A stretch of DNA of 57,975 bases from an uncultured Collinsella sp. Lineage in GTDB: Bacteria; Actinomycetota; Coriobacteriia; Coriobacteriales; Coriobacteriaceae. The notes under the pieces are model-generated. The model was not told the DNA's origin, did no database searches, and saw only the letters and a list, made by a program, of their open reading frames with translations. This document shows positions 24,973 to 34,144 of this stretch, one piece after another. The position numbers were made by a program, and so were the translations under genes. Numbering within the stretch: the stretch's first letter is position 1; every line of letters starts with the position of its first letter. The DNA lies in the NCBI GenBank assembly GCA_900540875.1, contig UQHT01000016.1, forward strand, positions 1 through 57,975, given 5' to 3'.

Positions 24973-25884
24973 ATGAAGAAGATCGACGCACACGCCCACG
25001 TCTTTGACCACATCGGCTCCATGGGCAAGGCCGGAGAGCTGCGCCCCCTAGGCAACGGCAACTGTCGCTGGGCCACCGGCGAAGAGTTCCGTATCATCCC
25101 CGAGGGCAAGGGAGACAAGGAGTACCTCGTTGAGACCTTCATGGACGTCATGGACGAGAACGACGTCGAGAAGGCCATCCTGCTGCAGGGCGTCCTGTAC
25201 GGCCTGCAGAACGAGTACGCCATGGAATGCGCCGAGAAGTACCCTGGCCGCTTCAAAGCCGCGGTCATGCTCGACCCCTTCTGCCGCTGCGCCCAGCAGA
25301 TCCTCGAGCACTTCATCAACGATCTGCACGCCCACGTCTTCAAGTTCGAGGTCTCTGTGGGCGGCGGCCTTTCCGGCTACCACCGCGATTTCGCGGTCGA
25401 CGGCCCCGAGATGACGGTCCTCATCGACAGGATCGCCCAGGTCGAGGACGCCACTCTGGTGCTCGACATCGGCAGCCCCAACCAGTCCAGCTGCCAGCCC
25501 GAGGCCGTATATCGCCTGGCCAAGAAGTACCCCGGCCTGCACATTGTCGTCTGCCACCTGCTCGCCCCGTCCCTTGAGGACGGCGACGTCCTCAAGTGCG
25601 CGCTTCCGTACCTCGCCCACGATAACGTCTGGATCGATCTCTCCGCGCTGCCCTGGAACGTTGCTCCCGAGGCCTACCCGTATCCCACCGCGCTCGAGTA
25701 CATCGCGATGGCGAAGGACGTCCTGGGCGCCGACAAGATCATCTGGGGCACCGACTCCCCCTGTGTCCTCACCAAGTTCGACTACAAGGACCTCTATAGC
25801 TTCATCGAGGACTCCGATGTCTTCACCGACGCCGAGAAGCAGGGTGTCTTCTACGACAACGCCGTCAAGGCCTACTACCTCTAG
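24973..25884 (+). CDS. Amidohydrolase-2 family hydrolase (possible lactonase)
   Basis: A 303-residue TIM-barrel metal hydrolase. The metal ligands are visible: HxH in DAHAHVFD near the N-terminus, a histidine in VVCHLLAP and an aspartate in WGTDSPC. The family includes lactonases for sugar-acid lactones as well as decarboxylases, and in this operon a lactonase making the acid substrate of the dehydratase is the best guess. GTAAGGAG precedes the ATG. It follows the EIIC gene after a 131-base gap that shows no clear terminator. Confidence 0.85.
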   Translation: MKKIDAHAHVFDHIGSMGKAGELRPLGNGNCRWATGEEFRIIPEGKGDKEYLVETFMDVMDENDVEKAILLQGVLYGLQNEYAMECAEKYPGRFKAAVMLDPFCRCAQQILEHFINDLHAHVFKFEVSVGGGLSGYHRDFAVDGPEMTVLIDRIAQVEDATLVLDIGSPNQSSCQPEAVYRLAKKYPGLHIVVCHLLAPSLEDGDVLKCALPYLAHDNVWIDLSALPWNVAPEAYPYPTALEYIAMAKDVLGADKIIWGTDSPCVLTKFDYKDLYSFIEDSDVFTDAEKQGVFYDNAVKAYYL

Positions 25885-25941
25885 GTCCTTCTCGGCAGTG
25901 CAGGGATTCGTGGGGGTGTGACCCCGGAAAGCGAGTGACAC

Positions 25942-26820
25942 ATGTTTGAGGGAGTCTTCTGCCCCTCCATCACCATCACCGACGATGATGGAAAGATCGA
26001 TTACGAGCTGTGGGGCAGGCACCTGGACCACCTGGCCGACGCGGGCATCAACGGCGTGCTGCTGTTTGGCAGCATCGGCGAGTTCTACAGCGTGAGCCTC
26101 GAGGACAAGAAGTCGGTCATCGACTTTGCCGTCGAGCGGGTCGCCGGCCGCATGAAGGTCTTCGTCGGCGTGGGTGACACCACCTACGACAACGTCCTCG
26201 AACTCACGCGCTATGCCCAGAAAGCCGGTGCCGACGCGGTTCTGGCGGTCTCGCCGTACTACTTCGGGCCCACCGACGACGCTGCCGAAAAGTACTTTGG
26301 TGGCATCGCAGACGCCACCGACCTGCCCATCGTGCTATACAACTTTCCGGCGCGCACCGGCACCGACCTGTCGCCCGAGCTCGTGGCCAGGCTCGCCGCC
26401 GCCCATCCGAATATCTGCGGCATCAAGGACACGGTCGACACCATCAGTCACACGCGCAAGGTCATCCGCGCCGTCCGCAAGGTCAACCCCGAGTTCTCGG
26501 TCCTTTCCGGCTTCGACGAGTACTACCTGGTCAACCGCGCGAGCGGCGGCAACGGCGTTCTGTGCGGCCTCACCAACGTGGAGCCCGAGCTCTTTGTGAG
26601 GCTGCACGGCGCCTACCAGGCAGGCGACTTCGCGACCGCCATCGAGTGCGCCAAGCGCATCTCGTCGCTCATGGCCGTCTACGACGCCTGCGATTTGTTT
26701 GTATCTGCCATCAAAGTAGCGGTCAATATAAAGGGTCTTCCTATCTCGACCGCGATCTTTGATCCCGCCATACAGGCCAGTGATGACCAAAAGGCAACAA
26801 TCGAACAGCTCCTGTCATAG
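25942..26820 (+). CDS. DapA/NanA-family aldolase
   Basis: A 292-residue class I aldolase of the dihydrodipicolinate synthase family. The Schiff-base lysine is in CGIKDTVD and the catalytic tyrosine in VLYNFPARTG; the N-terminal GSIGEFYSVS stands where DapA has GTTGE. The Gly-Ser-x-Gly-Glu variant and the operon context point to cleavage of a 2-keto-3-deoxy sugar acid to pyruvate and an aldehyde, rather than lysine synthesis. It is the last gene of the operon and is followed by two terminators. Confidence 0.9.
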   Translation: MFEGVFCPSITITDDDGKIDYELWGRHLDHLADAGINGVLLFGSIGEFYSVSLEDKKSVIDFAVERVAGRMKVFVGVGDTTYDNVLELTRYAQKAGADAVLAVSPYYFGPTDDAAEKYFGGIADATDLPIVLYNFPARTGTDLSPELVARLAAAHPNICGIKDTVDTISHTRKVIRAVRKVNPEFSVLSGFDEYYLVNRASGGNGVLCGLTNVEPELFVRLHGAYQAGDFATAIECAKRISSLMAVYDACDLFVSAIKVAVNIKGLPISTAIFDPAIQASDDQKATIEQLLS

Positions 26821-26826
26821 ACATGT

Positions 26827-26885
26827 ATTTGGATCGATGTGAGATTATCGTCTTCACATCGATCCAAATATCTTTGTTCTTGTTT
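26827..26885 (+). terminator. Terminator of the sugar-acid operon
   Basis: A 16-bp perfect stem (26827-26842 with 26854-26869) is followed by a T-rich tail. It comes seven bases after the aldolase stop. Confidence 0.88.
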
Positions 26886-26930
26886 AATTTATGAATTTAT
26901 TTCCATAACTTCATAAATATATGGAGACAA

Positions 26931-26951
26931 GGACCCGTGGGGGTCCTTTTT
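26931..26951 (+). terminator. Second terminator
   Basis: GGACCC (26931-26936) pairs with GGGTCC (26941-26946) around a 4-base loop and is followed by TTTTT. Confidence 0.75.
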
Positions 26952-27121
26952 CATTTACTTCTACCTGCACTTTTATCTGATTGTTGTATTTGAGCTCGAT
27001 TTGTCAGAAATCGGGCAAGCTTTTGGTCAGCTTCTGGTACTTACCCGCATGAACCATGGCGGTAGCCTCATCCCAAGCGCCGCGGCCTCCCCGTGCGGCG
27101 CACGAGGGATAAGGAGCAGCC

Positions 27122-30100
27122 ATGTCCAACGCACCCACGCACTCTGTCCACAGCGCAATCGCAACAGGTCCGCTGCTCCTGCTCCTCTTTTTTCTGATCG
27201 GCTGCCTGGCACCAGGGGCCGCACTCGCCGTCGACGGGAGTGACCCCCTTAATTTCCGCACCATAAGCGACGGTTGCGGCCCCTTCGGTGTCGGTAAATA
27301 CGAGGCACAGGACACTTCGATTTCGTACTGCATGAATCAAGACTGCCCCGGCCCCAGCAAGCCGGGAGGGCCATGGCGTACATACAACCAGGGCTGGACA
27401 TGGCTCGATGACGAATTTGCCGCCATCGTCTGTCACGGATATCCTTCCAGTACCTCCTTTGGCGGCCACAATCTGTCGCCCGACCTCGCCCGTGCCGCCA
27501 CCCAGATTGCCGTGTGGATGCTCAACGGAACCACGCGCCCCGACGGCACCTATTCGTATACAAACAGCAAGGGAGTTGCCAGGAGCGGTAGGTTTTACGA
27601 AAACGCCGAGGCCGTAGCGGGTGCACGTTGGCTCTACGACAGCGCTAAGTCCGGATCCATTAAGGCGGCCCCACATCGAGCCAGGCGTTATCACGGCCCG
27701 GTCTCGGGCGAGGGTCAACACCAGGACATGCTCTATGTTCTGCCCGCCGTCTCCGTATCTTTCCAAAAACAATCGTCCCAGGCTGACATCACCGCCGATA
27801 ACGACACCTACAGACTCGGTGGCGCAACCTTCGATATCTTTGAAAGTGCGGGCGATGCACGTGTCGGCACTATCCAGACGGACGAAAACGGGCGTACACA
27901 AGCAACGCTTTTGCCCAATACGGCATATTACCTGGTCGAAACCAAAGCCCCGGCAGGCTATATCCCTCGAGGCGACCGAATAGCCTTCACCACACAAAAC
28001 AGCGGCGAACATGTCACTATCAACGAGCAGCCCGGCACCATCACCTTGCGTATTGCAAAAATCGATGCCGCCACGGATGCCGGCGCCCAAGTTGGGGCGT
28101 CGCTTGCGGGCGCTGAATTCACCTGCGTTTCGCAATCCACTCCCGGCTGGACTCGCACCCTTACGACCGACGAAAACGGACGGGCGATCCTCAATGACGT
28201 TCCTCTGGGCACCTTTACCATCTATGAATCGAAAGCACCCGAGGGCTACCTGATTTCAAACGACTGTTGGAGCTACACCGTCGGTGCCGAACAGCTCGGA
28301 GATACGGGCATCGTTGAGCTCGAAAGCCGTATTCCCAACACCCCCATCGCTTTTGACCTTGAAATCTCGAAGTTTAAGGACCATGGCGATAACGATGAGT
28401 CCGGCCTTGAGCAGCCGGCGGGAGGCGTCGTTTTTGAGGTTGTCAGCAATAGCTCCCAACAAGTCGTCGGCACGTTGACCACAAACGTTTACGGCTTTGC
28501 CTCCACCAAAGACCAGCCCGAAGCGTGGTTTGGAGCAGGCAAGCGACCCGCCGGCGCTCACGGTGCCATTCCCTACGACCGCGCGGGCTACACCGTTCGC
28601 GAGGTCGCAGGAACGGTCCCTGAAGGATTTAAGCAAGCAGGGGAATGGACCATCACAGCAGAGCAGACCGCAGACGGCGCCGAGCTTCAGTACATCATTG
28701 ACAACCACGCCCTATCGACACACCTTCAAATCGTAAAGCGCGATGCTCAGACCGGCGGCACCGTACCACTTGCCGGCTTTACGTTCCAGCTGCTCGATAG
28801 CCACCACGAGCCCGTCTCGCAAACATGTTGGTATCCGGCCCACAATGTAATGAATACCTTCACGACCGATACAACCGGCGCCGTCACGCTGCCCGAATCA
28901 CTTAACCCCGGAACATACTACGTGCACGAGGCATCGGCCAAGGAACCGTATCTGCGCGGAGAAGACCTGGAGATAACGATTCCCGCCGACAGAAATCTGA
29001 CACCGGTCGCCGTCGCCTCGTTCTATGACGACGCCGCAACCGGAAGCATCGAAATCATTAAGACGGGTGCCGTAGATGGGCACGCCCTCGCTGGAGCCAC
29101 GTTTGACATCCGCGCTGGCGGCGACATCGTGCGAGCCGACGACAGCATCGTCGCCCTGGATGGCGAAACCGTCGCCACCGTTACGACCGACGAACGGGGG
29201 CATGCGCGAGTCGACCACCTTTCGCTGGGATGCGGTACCGCCACCTACGAGGTCGTCGAGACGCAAGCGCCCAAAGGTTATCTGCTCGACCCGACCCCAC
29301 ATACCGTGAAGTTGTCGTACGCTGATCAGCAAACACCCGTGATCGAAGTGCACCTTGACATTTCCAACGACTACACCAAGCTCGATGTCTCCAAAGTCGA
29401 CGCGTGCGGAGATCAGGAAGTGACAGGCGCCGAGCTTGTCCTCTGCGACTCCAATGGCAACGAAATCGATTCTTGGACTTCATTCGGCAAACCGCACCGC
29501 ATTGAGCACCTTTCACCCGGCACCTACACCTTGCGCGAAACGATGTCTCCGCGTACCTACGACCTCGCCAAAGAGATAACGTTTGAAGTGAAGGCCACGG
29601 GAGAAGTTCAAACCATGGCAATGAAGGATACCCCCATCGAGATCAGGGGAAGCGTCGATAAGCGCCAAGAGATCGCACAGCCAGTCGTAAGCAAACTCGT
29701 TGCCAACGGCGACGGTAAAAACCGAGCCAAAGCACGGGCCAATACGCAAGGCACCTTCTGCTATACCATCGACGCCAAAAATGAGTCGAGCACCTGGGTC
29801 GACGAGTTGACCATCACCGACGACCTCGAGTGCGCCAAAGATGGCGCAGCGAAACTTGTTGCCGTTGAAACCCCTATTGCGGTCGGCGATCTAAACGGGC
29901 TGTGCAACGTGTGGTATCGAACGTCCCCGGCAGGAACAAGCGACACGGGCAAGCAGGTCAATGCAACGCTTGACGACGGGCACAGCAATCCTTGGCTCGA
30001 AACGGAAGAGGTTACAAAGCTGCTGGGCGACGATGTGCGTCTCGTCGATTACGACGGGTGGCACCTATGGAAAGCAGATATCCCGACGGACAAGTCCGTC

Positions 30101-30553
30101 ACGCTCGATACGAAAGAGATTGATCTTGCAGACAACGCCGTCATCACGGGCATCCGTTTTGAATACGGTGCGGCAGCCGCCGACTTTACAACCAGAAGCG
30201 AGGCGGGCTCTTGGACCCGGGATGACCTTAAAGACGAACACGACGATCTTGACGATGCCAAGGCGGCCCTTAACTCGGATGCCCGAGGCGCAGTCGTGCA
30301 TATGCAGGCAACGTCGTCCTATACGCCCCAAACCGCACTTGCCAACAGTGCGCGCGTCGATCTTTGCCGCAACGGCGGTGGCGATAAACTCGAGGCGCAT
30401 GACGAGGACCGCGTCATCCAACGATGCGCCCTGCCTCAGAACCTGCCGGCAACGGGATCTGCTACCATCGCCGCATGCATCACCGCACTCCTGACCTCGG
30501 GCACTGCAGCCATATGGTTCGCTCGCCTTAGGTCAGTCACAAGGAAGCGCTAG
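27122..30553 (+). CDS. TQXA/SpaA-type LPXTG surface adhesin
   Basis: A 1143-residue wall-anchored protein. The signal peptide is cleaved near ALA-VDG (36/37). A thioester-type N-terminal domain has C70 (SYCMNQD) and Q128 in ATQIAVW, the TQXA motif, which in related adhesins form an internal Cys-Gln thioester that bonds host targets covalently. Repeated SpaA/Cna-B-like beta domains follow (TxDENGRA..LxxGxYxxxExxAPxGY pattern, about 220-830), probably with isopeptide links. A distinct C-terminal domain precedes the LPATG sorting motif (1108-1112), a hydrophobic span and an Arg/Lys tail. ATAAGGAG precedes the ATG. It is monocistronic. No sortase is adjacent; the class B-like one lies 23 kb away. 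Confidence 0.92.
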   Translation: MSNAPTHSVHSAIATGPLLLLLFFLIGCLAPGAALAVDGSDPLNFRTISDGCGPFGVGKYEAQDTSISYCMNQDCPGPSKPGGPWRTYNQGWTWLDDEFAAIVCHGYPSSTSFGGHNLSPDLARAATQIAVWMLNGTTRPDGTYSYTNSKGVARSGRFYENAEAVAGARWLYDSAKSGSIKAAPHRARRYHGPVSGEGQHQDMLYVLPAVSVSFQKQSSQADITADNDTYRLGGATFDIFESAGDARVGTIQTDENGRTQATLLPNTAYYLVETKAPAGYIPRGDRIAFTTQNSGEHVTINEQPGTITLRIAKIDAATDAGAQVGASLAGAEFTCVSQSTPGWTRTLTTDENGRAILNDVPLGTFTIYESKAPEGYLISNDCWSYTVGAEQLGDTGIVELESRIPNTPIAFDLEISKFKDHGDNDESGLEQPAGGVVFEVVSNSSQQVVGTLTTNVYGFASTKDQPEAWFGAGKRPAGAHGAIPYDRAGYTVREVAGTVPEGFKQAGEWTITAEQTADGAELQYIIDNHALSTHLQIVKRDAQTGGTVPLAGFTFQLLDSHHEPVSQTCWYPAHNVMNTFTTDTTGAVTLPESLNPGTYYVHEASAKEPYLRGEDLEITIPADRNLTPVAVASFYDDAATGSIEIIKTGAVDGHALAGATFDIRAGGDIVRADDSIVALDGETVATVTTDERGHARVDHLSLGCGTATYEVVETQAPKGYLLDPTPHTVKLSYADQQTPVIEVHLDISNDYTKLDVSKVDACGDQEVTGAELVLCDSNGNEIDSWTSFGKPHRIEHLSPGTYTLRETMSPRTYDLAKEITFEVKATGEVQTMAMKDTPIEIRGSVDKRQEIAQPVVSKLVANGDGKNRAKARANTQGTFCYTIDAKNESSTWVDELTITDDLECAKDGAAKLVAVETPIAVGDLNGLCNVWYRTSPAGTSDTGKQVNATLDDGHSNPWLETEEVTKLLGDDVRLVDYDGWHLWKADIPTDKSVTLDTKEIDLADNAVITGIRFEYGAAAADFTTRSEAGSWTRDDLKDEHDDLDDAKAALNSDARGAVVHMQATSSYTPQTALANSARVDLCRNGGGDKLEAHDEDRVIQRCALPQNLPATGSATIAACITALLTSGTAAIWFARLRSVTRKR

Positions 30554-30557
30554 CACG

Positions 30558-30598
30558 ATAAAAAGGCGGGCGAGCCAGTCTCCCGGCTCGCCCGCCTT
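30558..30598. terminator. Bidirectional terminator
   Basis: A perfect 14-bp GC-rich stem (30563-30576 with 30585-30598) lies between convergent genes. A T-run is present on the minus-strand side only, so it fits best the small membrane protein transcript but probably stops both. Confidence 0.88.
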
Positions 30599-30618
30599 GG
30601 GCATAAACGATGAATCGG

Positions 30619-30837
30619 CTATTCAGCAGATGACGAACCGCCATCGATGGCTGCCTGATCGGACTCGGAAATACCGTCGGCACCCAAACTTTGCTCTTGC
30701 TCCACCTCTTCGTTCATTGTTGTCTCGGGCGTCGAGCCCTTAACGCCAACGACATACGCGGCCCCAAAGCCCAATGCGATTGCGATCAGGGTCAAGATCA
30801 GATAGATGGGCCAATGGCGCTTGATGTACGAAAACAC
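30619..30837 (-). CDS. Small single-pass membrane protein
   Basis: 72 residues: a short basic N-terminus, one membrane helix (about 10-32, IYLILTLIAIALGFGAAYVV) and a Glu/Ser/Asp-rich acidic tail outside. No named family is recognised. The GTG start has AGGAGT five bases upstream. It begins 22 bases after the M28-like gene, so the two form one transcript and may work together at the membrane. Confidence 0.72.
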   Translation of the reverse strand: MFSYIKRHWPIYLILTLIAIALGFGAAYVVGVKGSTPETTMNEEVEQEQSLGADGISESDQAAIDGGSSSAE

Positions 30838-30859
30838 GCTGACTCCTTAGCGGATCTGT

Positions 30860-33800
30860 CTACGAACGACGAATGACCTCGGTCACGACCTCGGACACCG
30901 TAGCGATATTGGTCGGATTGACGTTGTACGGCAGGTCATCCTCGGTGCGAGCGCAGGCAAGGCGCGGGCCGTCCACACCGGCAATCGTAAGGGCGCGACG
31001 GCTCGCCTCGAGCGCTGCGGATGCATCGGTTTTTGCATAGGGCATCTCGAACGTACCGCAATCGACGTGGAACGACTTGCACACCTTGCTGACAAGATTC
31101 ATGATGCGGCGATCGCCCTTAAAGAGCTGCTGCTCGCCCTCGACCGTTACCACCGAAAGCCTGCCGGCACCGATAGACTCGAGGTTGATGAAGAACACAC
31201 CGCGGAGCTTGTCACGATGCGAGGCCAAAAAGGCCCTCATGCCGGCGCCGTCGCAATCTGACGCGCCCGTTGCGACGAACCAGATATCGTGGCCGAGTAG
31301 CTCATCGTCACCCATGGAGGCAACGGCCGAGAGCATATCCTCGGCAGAAGCACCATCGGAGGAGGTGGCGCCACCCTTCCAACCGTCGTCGTCATCCTCG
31401 AAGTTATCCCACGAGCCAATGCCGCGGCCAGACTTCTTGGCATCGTAATCGTCCTCGACGCCCAGCCAGTCGCTCATGCTGTCCTGCTCGTTCTTCTTTT
31501 TGCGACCGAACAAGCCACCCAGGCCACGCTTCTGCGGCTTGGCGCCCGTCGAAACAGGAGCCGAGATGGTCTCGAGCGGTTGTGCGCCCGAGGAGATGGG
31601 CATGGGGGTCGCGACCGGTGCCGATGTGGGCTCGGGGCCCTGCGCCGTCGCAAAGGGATCATTTGTCTGTGCCGAAGGATCGGGAAGATCGAACAGCGAC
31701 GTGCGGGACGCGACGTTGGCCTGTTGCATCGAAGGCAGTGACGGATCGGGGACCGAGGCCAGCGGCGACGAAGAGGGTGCAGGCGCGGAGGCCGGATCGG
31801 GAATATTCATCTGCTCGCGCGGAGGCACCTGAGACGAAATCTGCGCCATGAGGGAGTCAACCGTCTCGTCCTGCGTGGGAGCGACATTGGCCACCGTGGC
31901 GCCGGGGTCGCTCGGCGCGGGCATGGTAAAGATCTGCGTAGAATAAGGCCTGGACACATCCGTCTTGGGAGCCTCGTCAACCGCAGGGGACTCCTGCTCC
32001 ATCGCAGGAGCCTCGACCTGCTCGGGCGCGCTAGCCTCAACGGAATCGGCCTCGTCGATAACCGAATCATCAGCGGCGCCCTGGGCATCATCGGAGATGG
32101 GAAGGGGCTCGGCAATTGCGGTGCCCTGCTTCTCAAATGTCATCGTGGCATCAAATGACATGGTGTTATCGACCGGCTGCTGCGCATCAAAGGACGTCGT
32201 GGCGTCGGCGACACCGACAGGCTCTGGCTGTTCGGCCTCGCTCTGCTCGAACTCCTGTGCCGCACGCTCACGTTCGGCCTCGGCGGCCTGCTGCTGGGCG
32301 ATGGCCTCCCGCTCGGCGGCCTCGCGGGCAGCGGCGCGCTTTTCCTCAAAGTCGTCGACGAACTTCTTGCCCTTCGCAAAGGCACCCTTAAAGAAGCTAG
32401 AAGCGCTGGCACCAATCGAGGAGAACGCGGAAGCGATATCGGCATGGGGCGTTGTCGAGGGAATCTCGGCCGAGAAATCGGTGTCACTCTCATAGGACAC
32501 GCGCTGCGGATACTCGCCATAGTCTTCGTCGGCGGTCTCGTCTTCAACCTGTGCCGAAGCGGCAGGCGCCAGAATATCCAGACCGGCTGCAGAATCGAGC
32601 GCGGGCTTTGCGTCAGACTCCACGGCAGCAACAGGGGCAGCGACCGGCTCGGCGGGAGCAACAGCCGTATTGGTCGCGGGCGCAGGCTCCTGTGCAACGG
32701 GAGCAGGCTCCGGCTCAAACGTCGGCTCCTCGCCCTCTTCGTAATCAAGCGTGCAGGACTCGGGAAGCATGCCGAGCGCACGGATGGCATCCGAACCAAA
32801 GCGGATATTGCCGGCGGCATTGCGATAGAGCTTGGGCTCGGGCTCGGCGACTTCGACCACCGCGGGCTCCTCCGCCGGCTCGGCGGTGAACTTTTCCTCG
32901 GTGGACACTTCGACCTGGGCAGTCTGGTCTTGAGCCTCGGGTGCGATAACGCCGATCAGCGTCTCGTCGGCAGAGGCGCCCTCAAAACCATCGATCTGCC
33001 CATCAAAAGCCTCGTCCTGCTCGGGCACATCGTCAGGCGCCACCGGCTGGCCAAACTCATCCTCGTCGTAGGAAGGTTCCTCATATTCAATGGTGTTGCC
33101 GTAGTCGTTTTGCTGCTGGGCCGCGGCATACTCGGCCGCCGCGCGCGCCATCTCCTCGGCGCGACGCTTCTGCTCGCCAAAATAGGTATCGAATGGAATG
33201 TCATCGGGGAACTCGTTTTCGCCCTGATAGGGGGCAACGTTGTCCATGACACCGAGCATGGCGGCAACAGAGGACTTATTGCACACCGCGCCAGACGTGT
33301 AGGGAAGAACAAAACGGTTGGAGATGATATTGGCGGCGTTGGCCAGTGCCACAAGGGAGGCCAGAATCGCGACAACCCACAGCAGCACCTTGAGCACGCC
33401 GGGAAGCGGCAGGATACGCAGGATGGCAACAGCCGCGGGTGCGATCGTGGCGACAGGCAGGAGCTTGGCGATGAGCGCGCGATACGGAGCGTAGGGCTCG
33501 CGAGCAAGGAGCTCGGCGCGGGGAGAATCATAGTGCGCCACCACGACGACCGGGCGGTTGCGCGGAGACGCAAGCGGGCCCGAGGCCTTGTGATAGGCGA
33601 TGACATTTTGGCTCACACCGGTCTTTCCCAGGCGCGAAACCATGGGATGCCCCGTGCGCTCGAGCACGTAGAGCACGGCACCGACAATGGCCAGCAAGGT
33701 GCCGACCAAGCCGATACCGCCGCCGATGCCCATCAGCAGGGCGCCGGCAAACGCCAGAATACCGGTAACGGCAAACGCCAACCTGCTGGGCGCGGGAGCA

Positions 33801-33946
33801 TTAAATTCCTGCACCTCGGGGTCAAAGCCGTGGTTGCGGAAAATCTGAGCGATATCCTCGGCAGCCAGGCGCTCTTCTTCACTGCACGCCGGCGTAATGC
33901 CGGTGTTCTGCAGCAGGTGGTTAATATAGTTCTGGGTGTTCGCCAT
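30860..33946 (-). CDS. M28-like membrane protein with huge disordered insertion
   Basis: 1028 residues from the ATG at 33946 (GGAG upstream; the frame extends further but without support). The first 240 residues resemble an M28 zinc peptidase interleaved with membrane helices (about 57-95 and 160-205), with VVVVAHYDSP (H138, D140). A low-complexity acidic, Ala/Glu/Pro-rich stretch of about 600 residues (roughly 245-860) interrupts the domain, which resumes with DIWFVATGASD and INLESIG. Several expected zinc residues are changed: the bridging Asp is Cys (C222, GAVCNKSS), the Glu-Glu pair is Ser-Asp (896-897), and no final His is seen. I infer a non-catalytic or altered protein. The insertion has no frameshift. 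Confidence 0.75.
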   Translation of the reverse strand: MANTQNYINHLLQNTGITPACSEEERLAAEDIAQIFRNHGFDPEVQEFNAPAPSRLAFAVTGILAFAGALLMGIGGGIGLVGTLLAIVGAVLYVLERTGHPMVSRLGKTGVSQNVIAYHKASGPLASPRNRPVVVVAHYDSPRAELLAREPYAPYRALIAKLLPVATIAPAAVAILRILPLPGVLKVLLWVVAILASLVALANAANIISNRFVLPYTSGAVCNKSSVAAMLGVMDNVAPYQGENEFPDDIPFDTYFGEQKRRAEEMARAAAEYAAAQQQNDYGNTIEYEEPSYDEDEFGQPVAPDDVPEQDEAFDGQIDGFEGASADETLIGVIAPEAQDQTAQVEVSTEEKFTAEPAEEPAVVEVAEPEPKLYRNAAGNIRFGSDAIRALGMLPESCTLDYEEGEEPTFEPEPAPVAQEPAPATNTAVAPAEPVAAPVAAVESDAKPALDSAAGLDILAPAASAQVEDETADEDYGEYPQRVSYESDTDFSAEIPSTTPHADIASAFSSIGASASSFFKGAFAKGKKFVDDFEEKRAAAREAAEREAIAQQQAAEAERERAAQEFEQSEAEQPEPVGVADATTSFDAQQPVDNTMSFDATMTFEKQGTAIAEPLPISDDAQGAADDSVIDEADSVEASAPEQVEAPAMEQESPAVDEAPKTDVSRPYSTQIFTMPAPSDPGATVANVAPTQDETVDSLMAQISSQVPPREQMNIPDPASAPAPSSSPLASVPDPSLPSMQQANVASRTSLFDLPDPSAQTNDPFATAQGPEPTSAPVATPMPISSGAQPLETISAPVSTGAKPQKRGLGGLFGRKKKNEQDSMSDWLGVEDDYDAKKSGRGIGSWDNFEDDDDGWKGGATSSDGASAEDMLSAVASMGDDELLGHDIWFVATGASDCDGAGMRAFLASHRDKLRGVFFINLESIGAGRLSVVTVEGEQQLFKGDRRIMNLVSKVCKSFHVDCGTFEMPYAKTDASAALEASRRALTIAGVDGPRLACARTEDDLPYNVNPTNIATVSEVVTEVIRRS

Positions 33947-34144
33947 GTGCGCTCCACATCCATAATCCGACAAATAGGCCCAATGCATGCACATTAGAAC
34001 CGTATATAGTCGAAAGTATACCCCGAGCGAGCGCAAACGACCGAATTCGGGCCATCTTAACGCCGCGAGCGGACAAGGATATAGCCTAATCTCCATATCG
34101 GACTAAAATCATGGCATCAAACGACCTTCTCATGCGAGGATTCT

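Larger units (their letters stand above)
26821..27121. other. Intergenic region with two terminators
   Basis: Beyond the two hairpins at 26827-26869 and 26931-26951 there is an AT-rich stretch (26870-26925), then about 170 bases leading to the adhesin gene. These contain a GC-rich stretch (about 27078-27110) before the ribosome site GATAAGGAG. I see no further gene and cannot assign a riboswitch. Confidence 0.5.

Noticed and set aside
25942..26820. Lysine-pathway dihydrodipicolinate synthase (dapA)
   Set aside because: The family fold and catalytic residues fit, but the N-terminal GSIGE variant and the sugar-acid operon context argue for a keto-deoxy acid aldolase.
27000..27121. Possible riboswitch ahead of the adhesin gene
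   Set aside because: The stretch has GC-rich pairing potential, but I could not match the conserved core of cyclic di-GMP or other known riboswitches.
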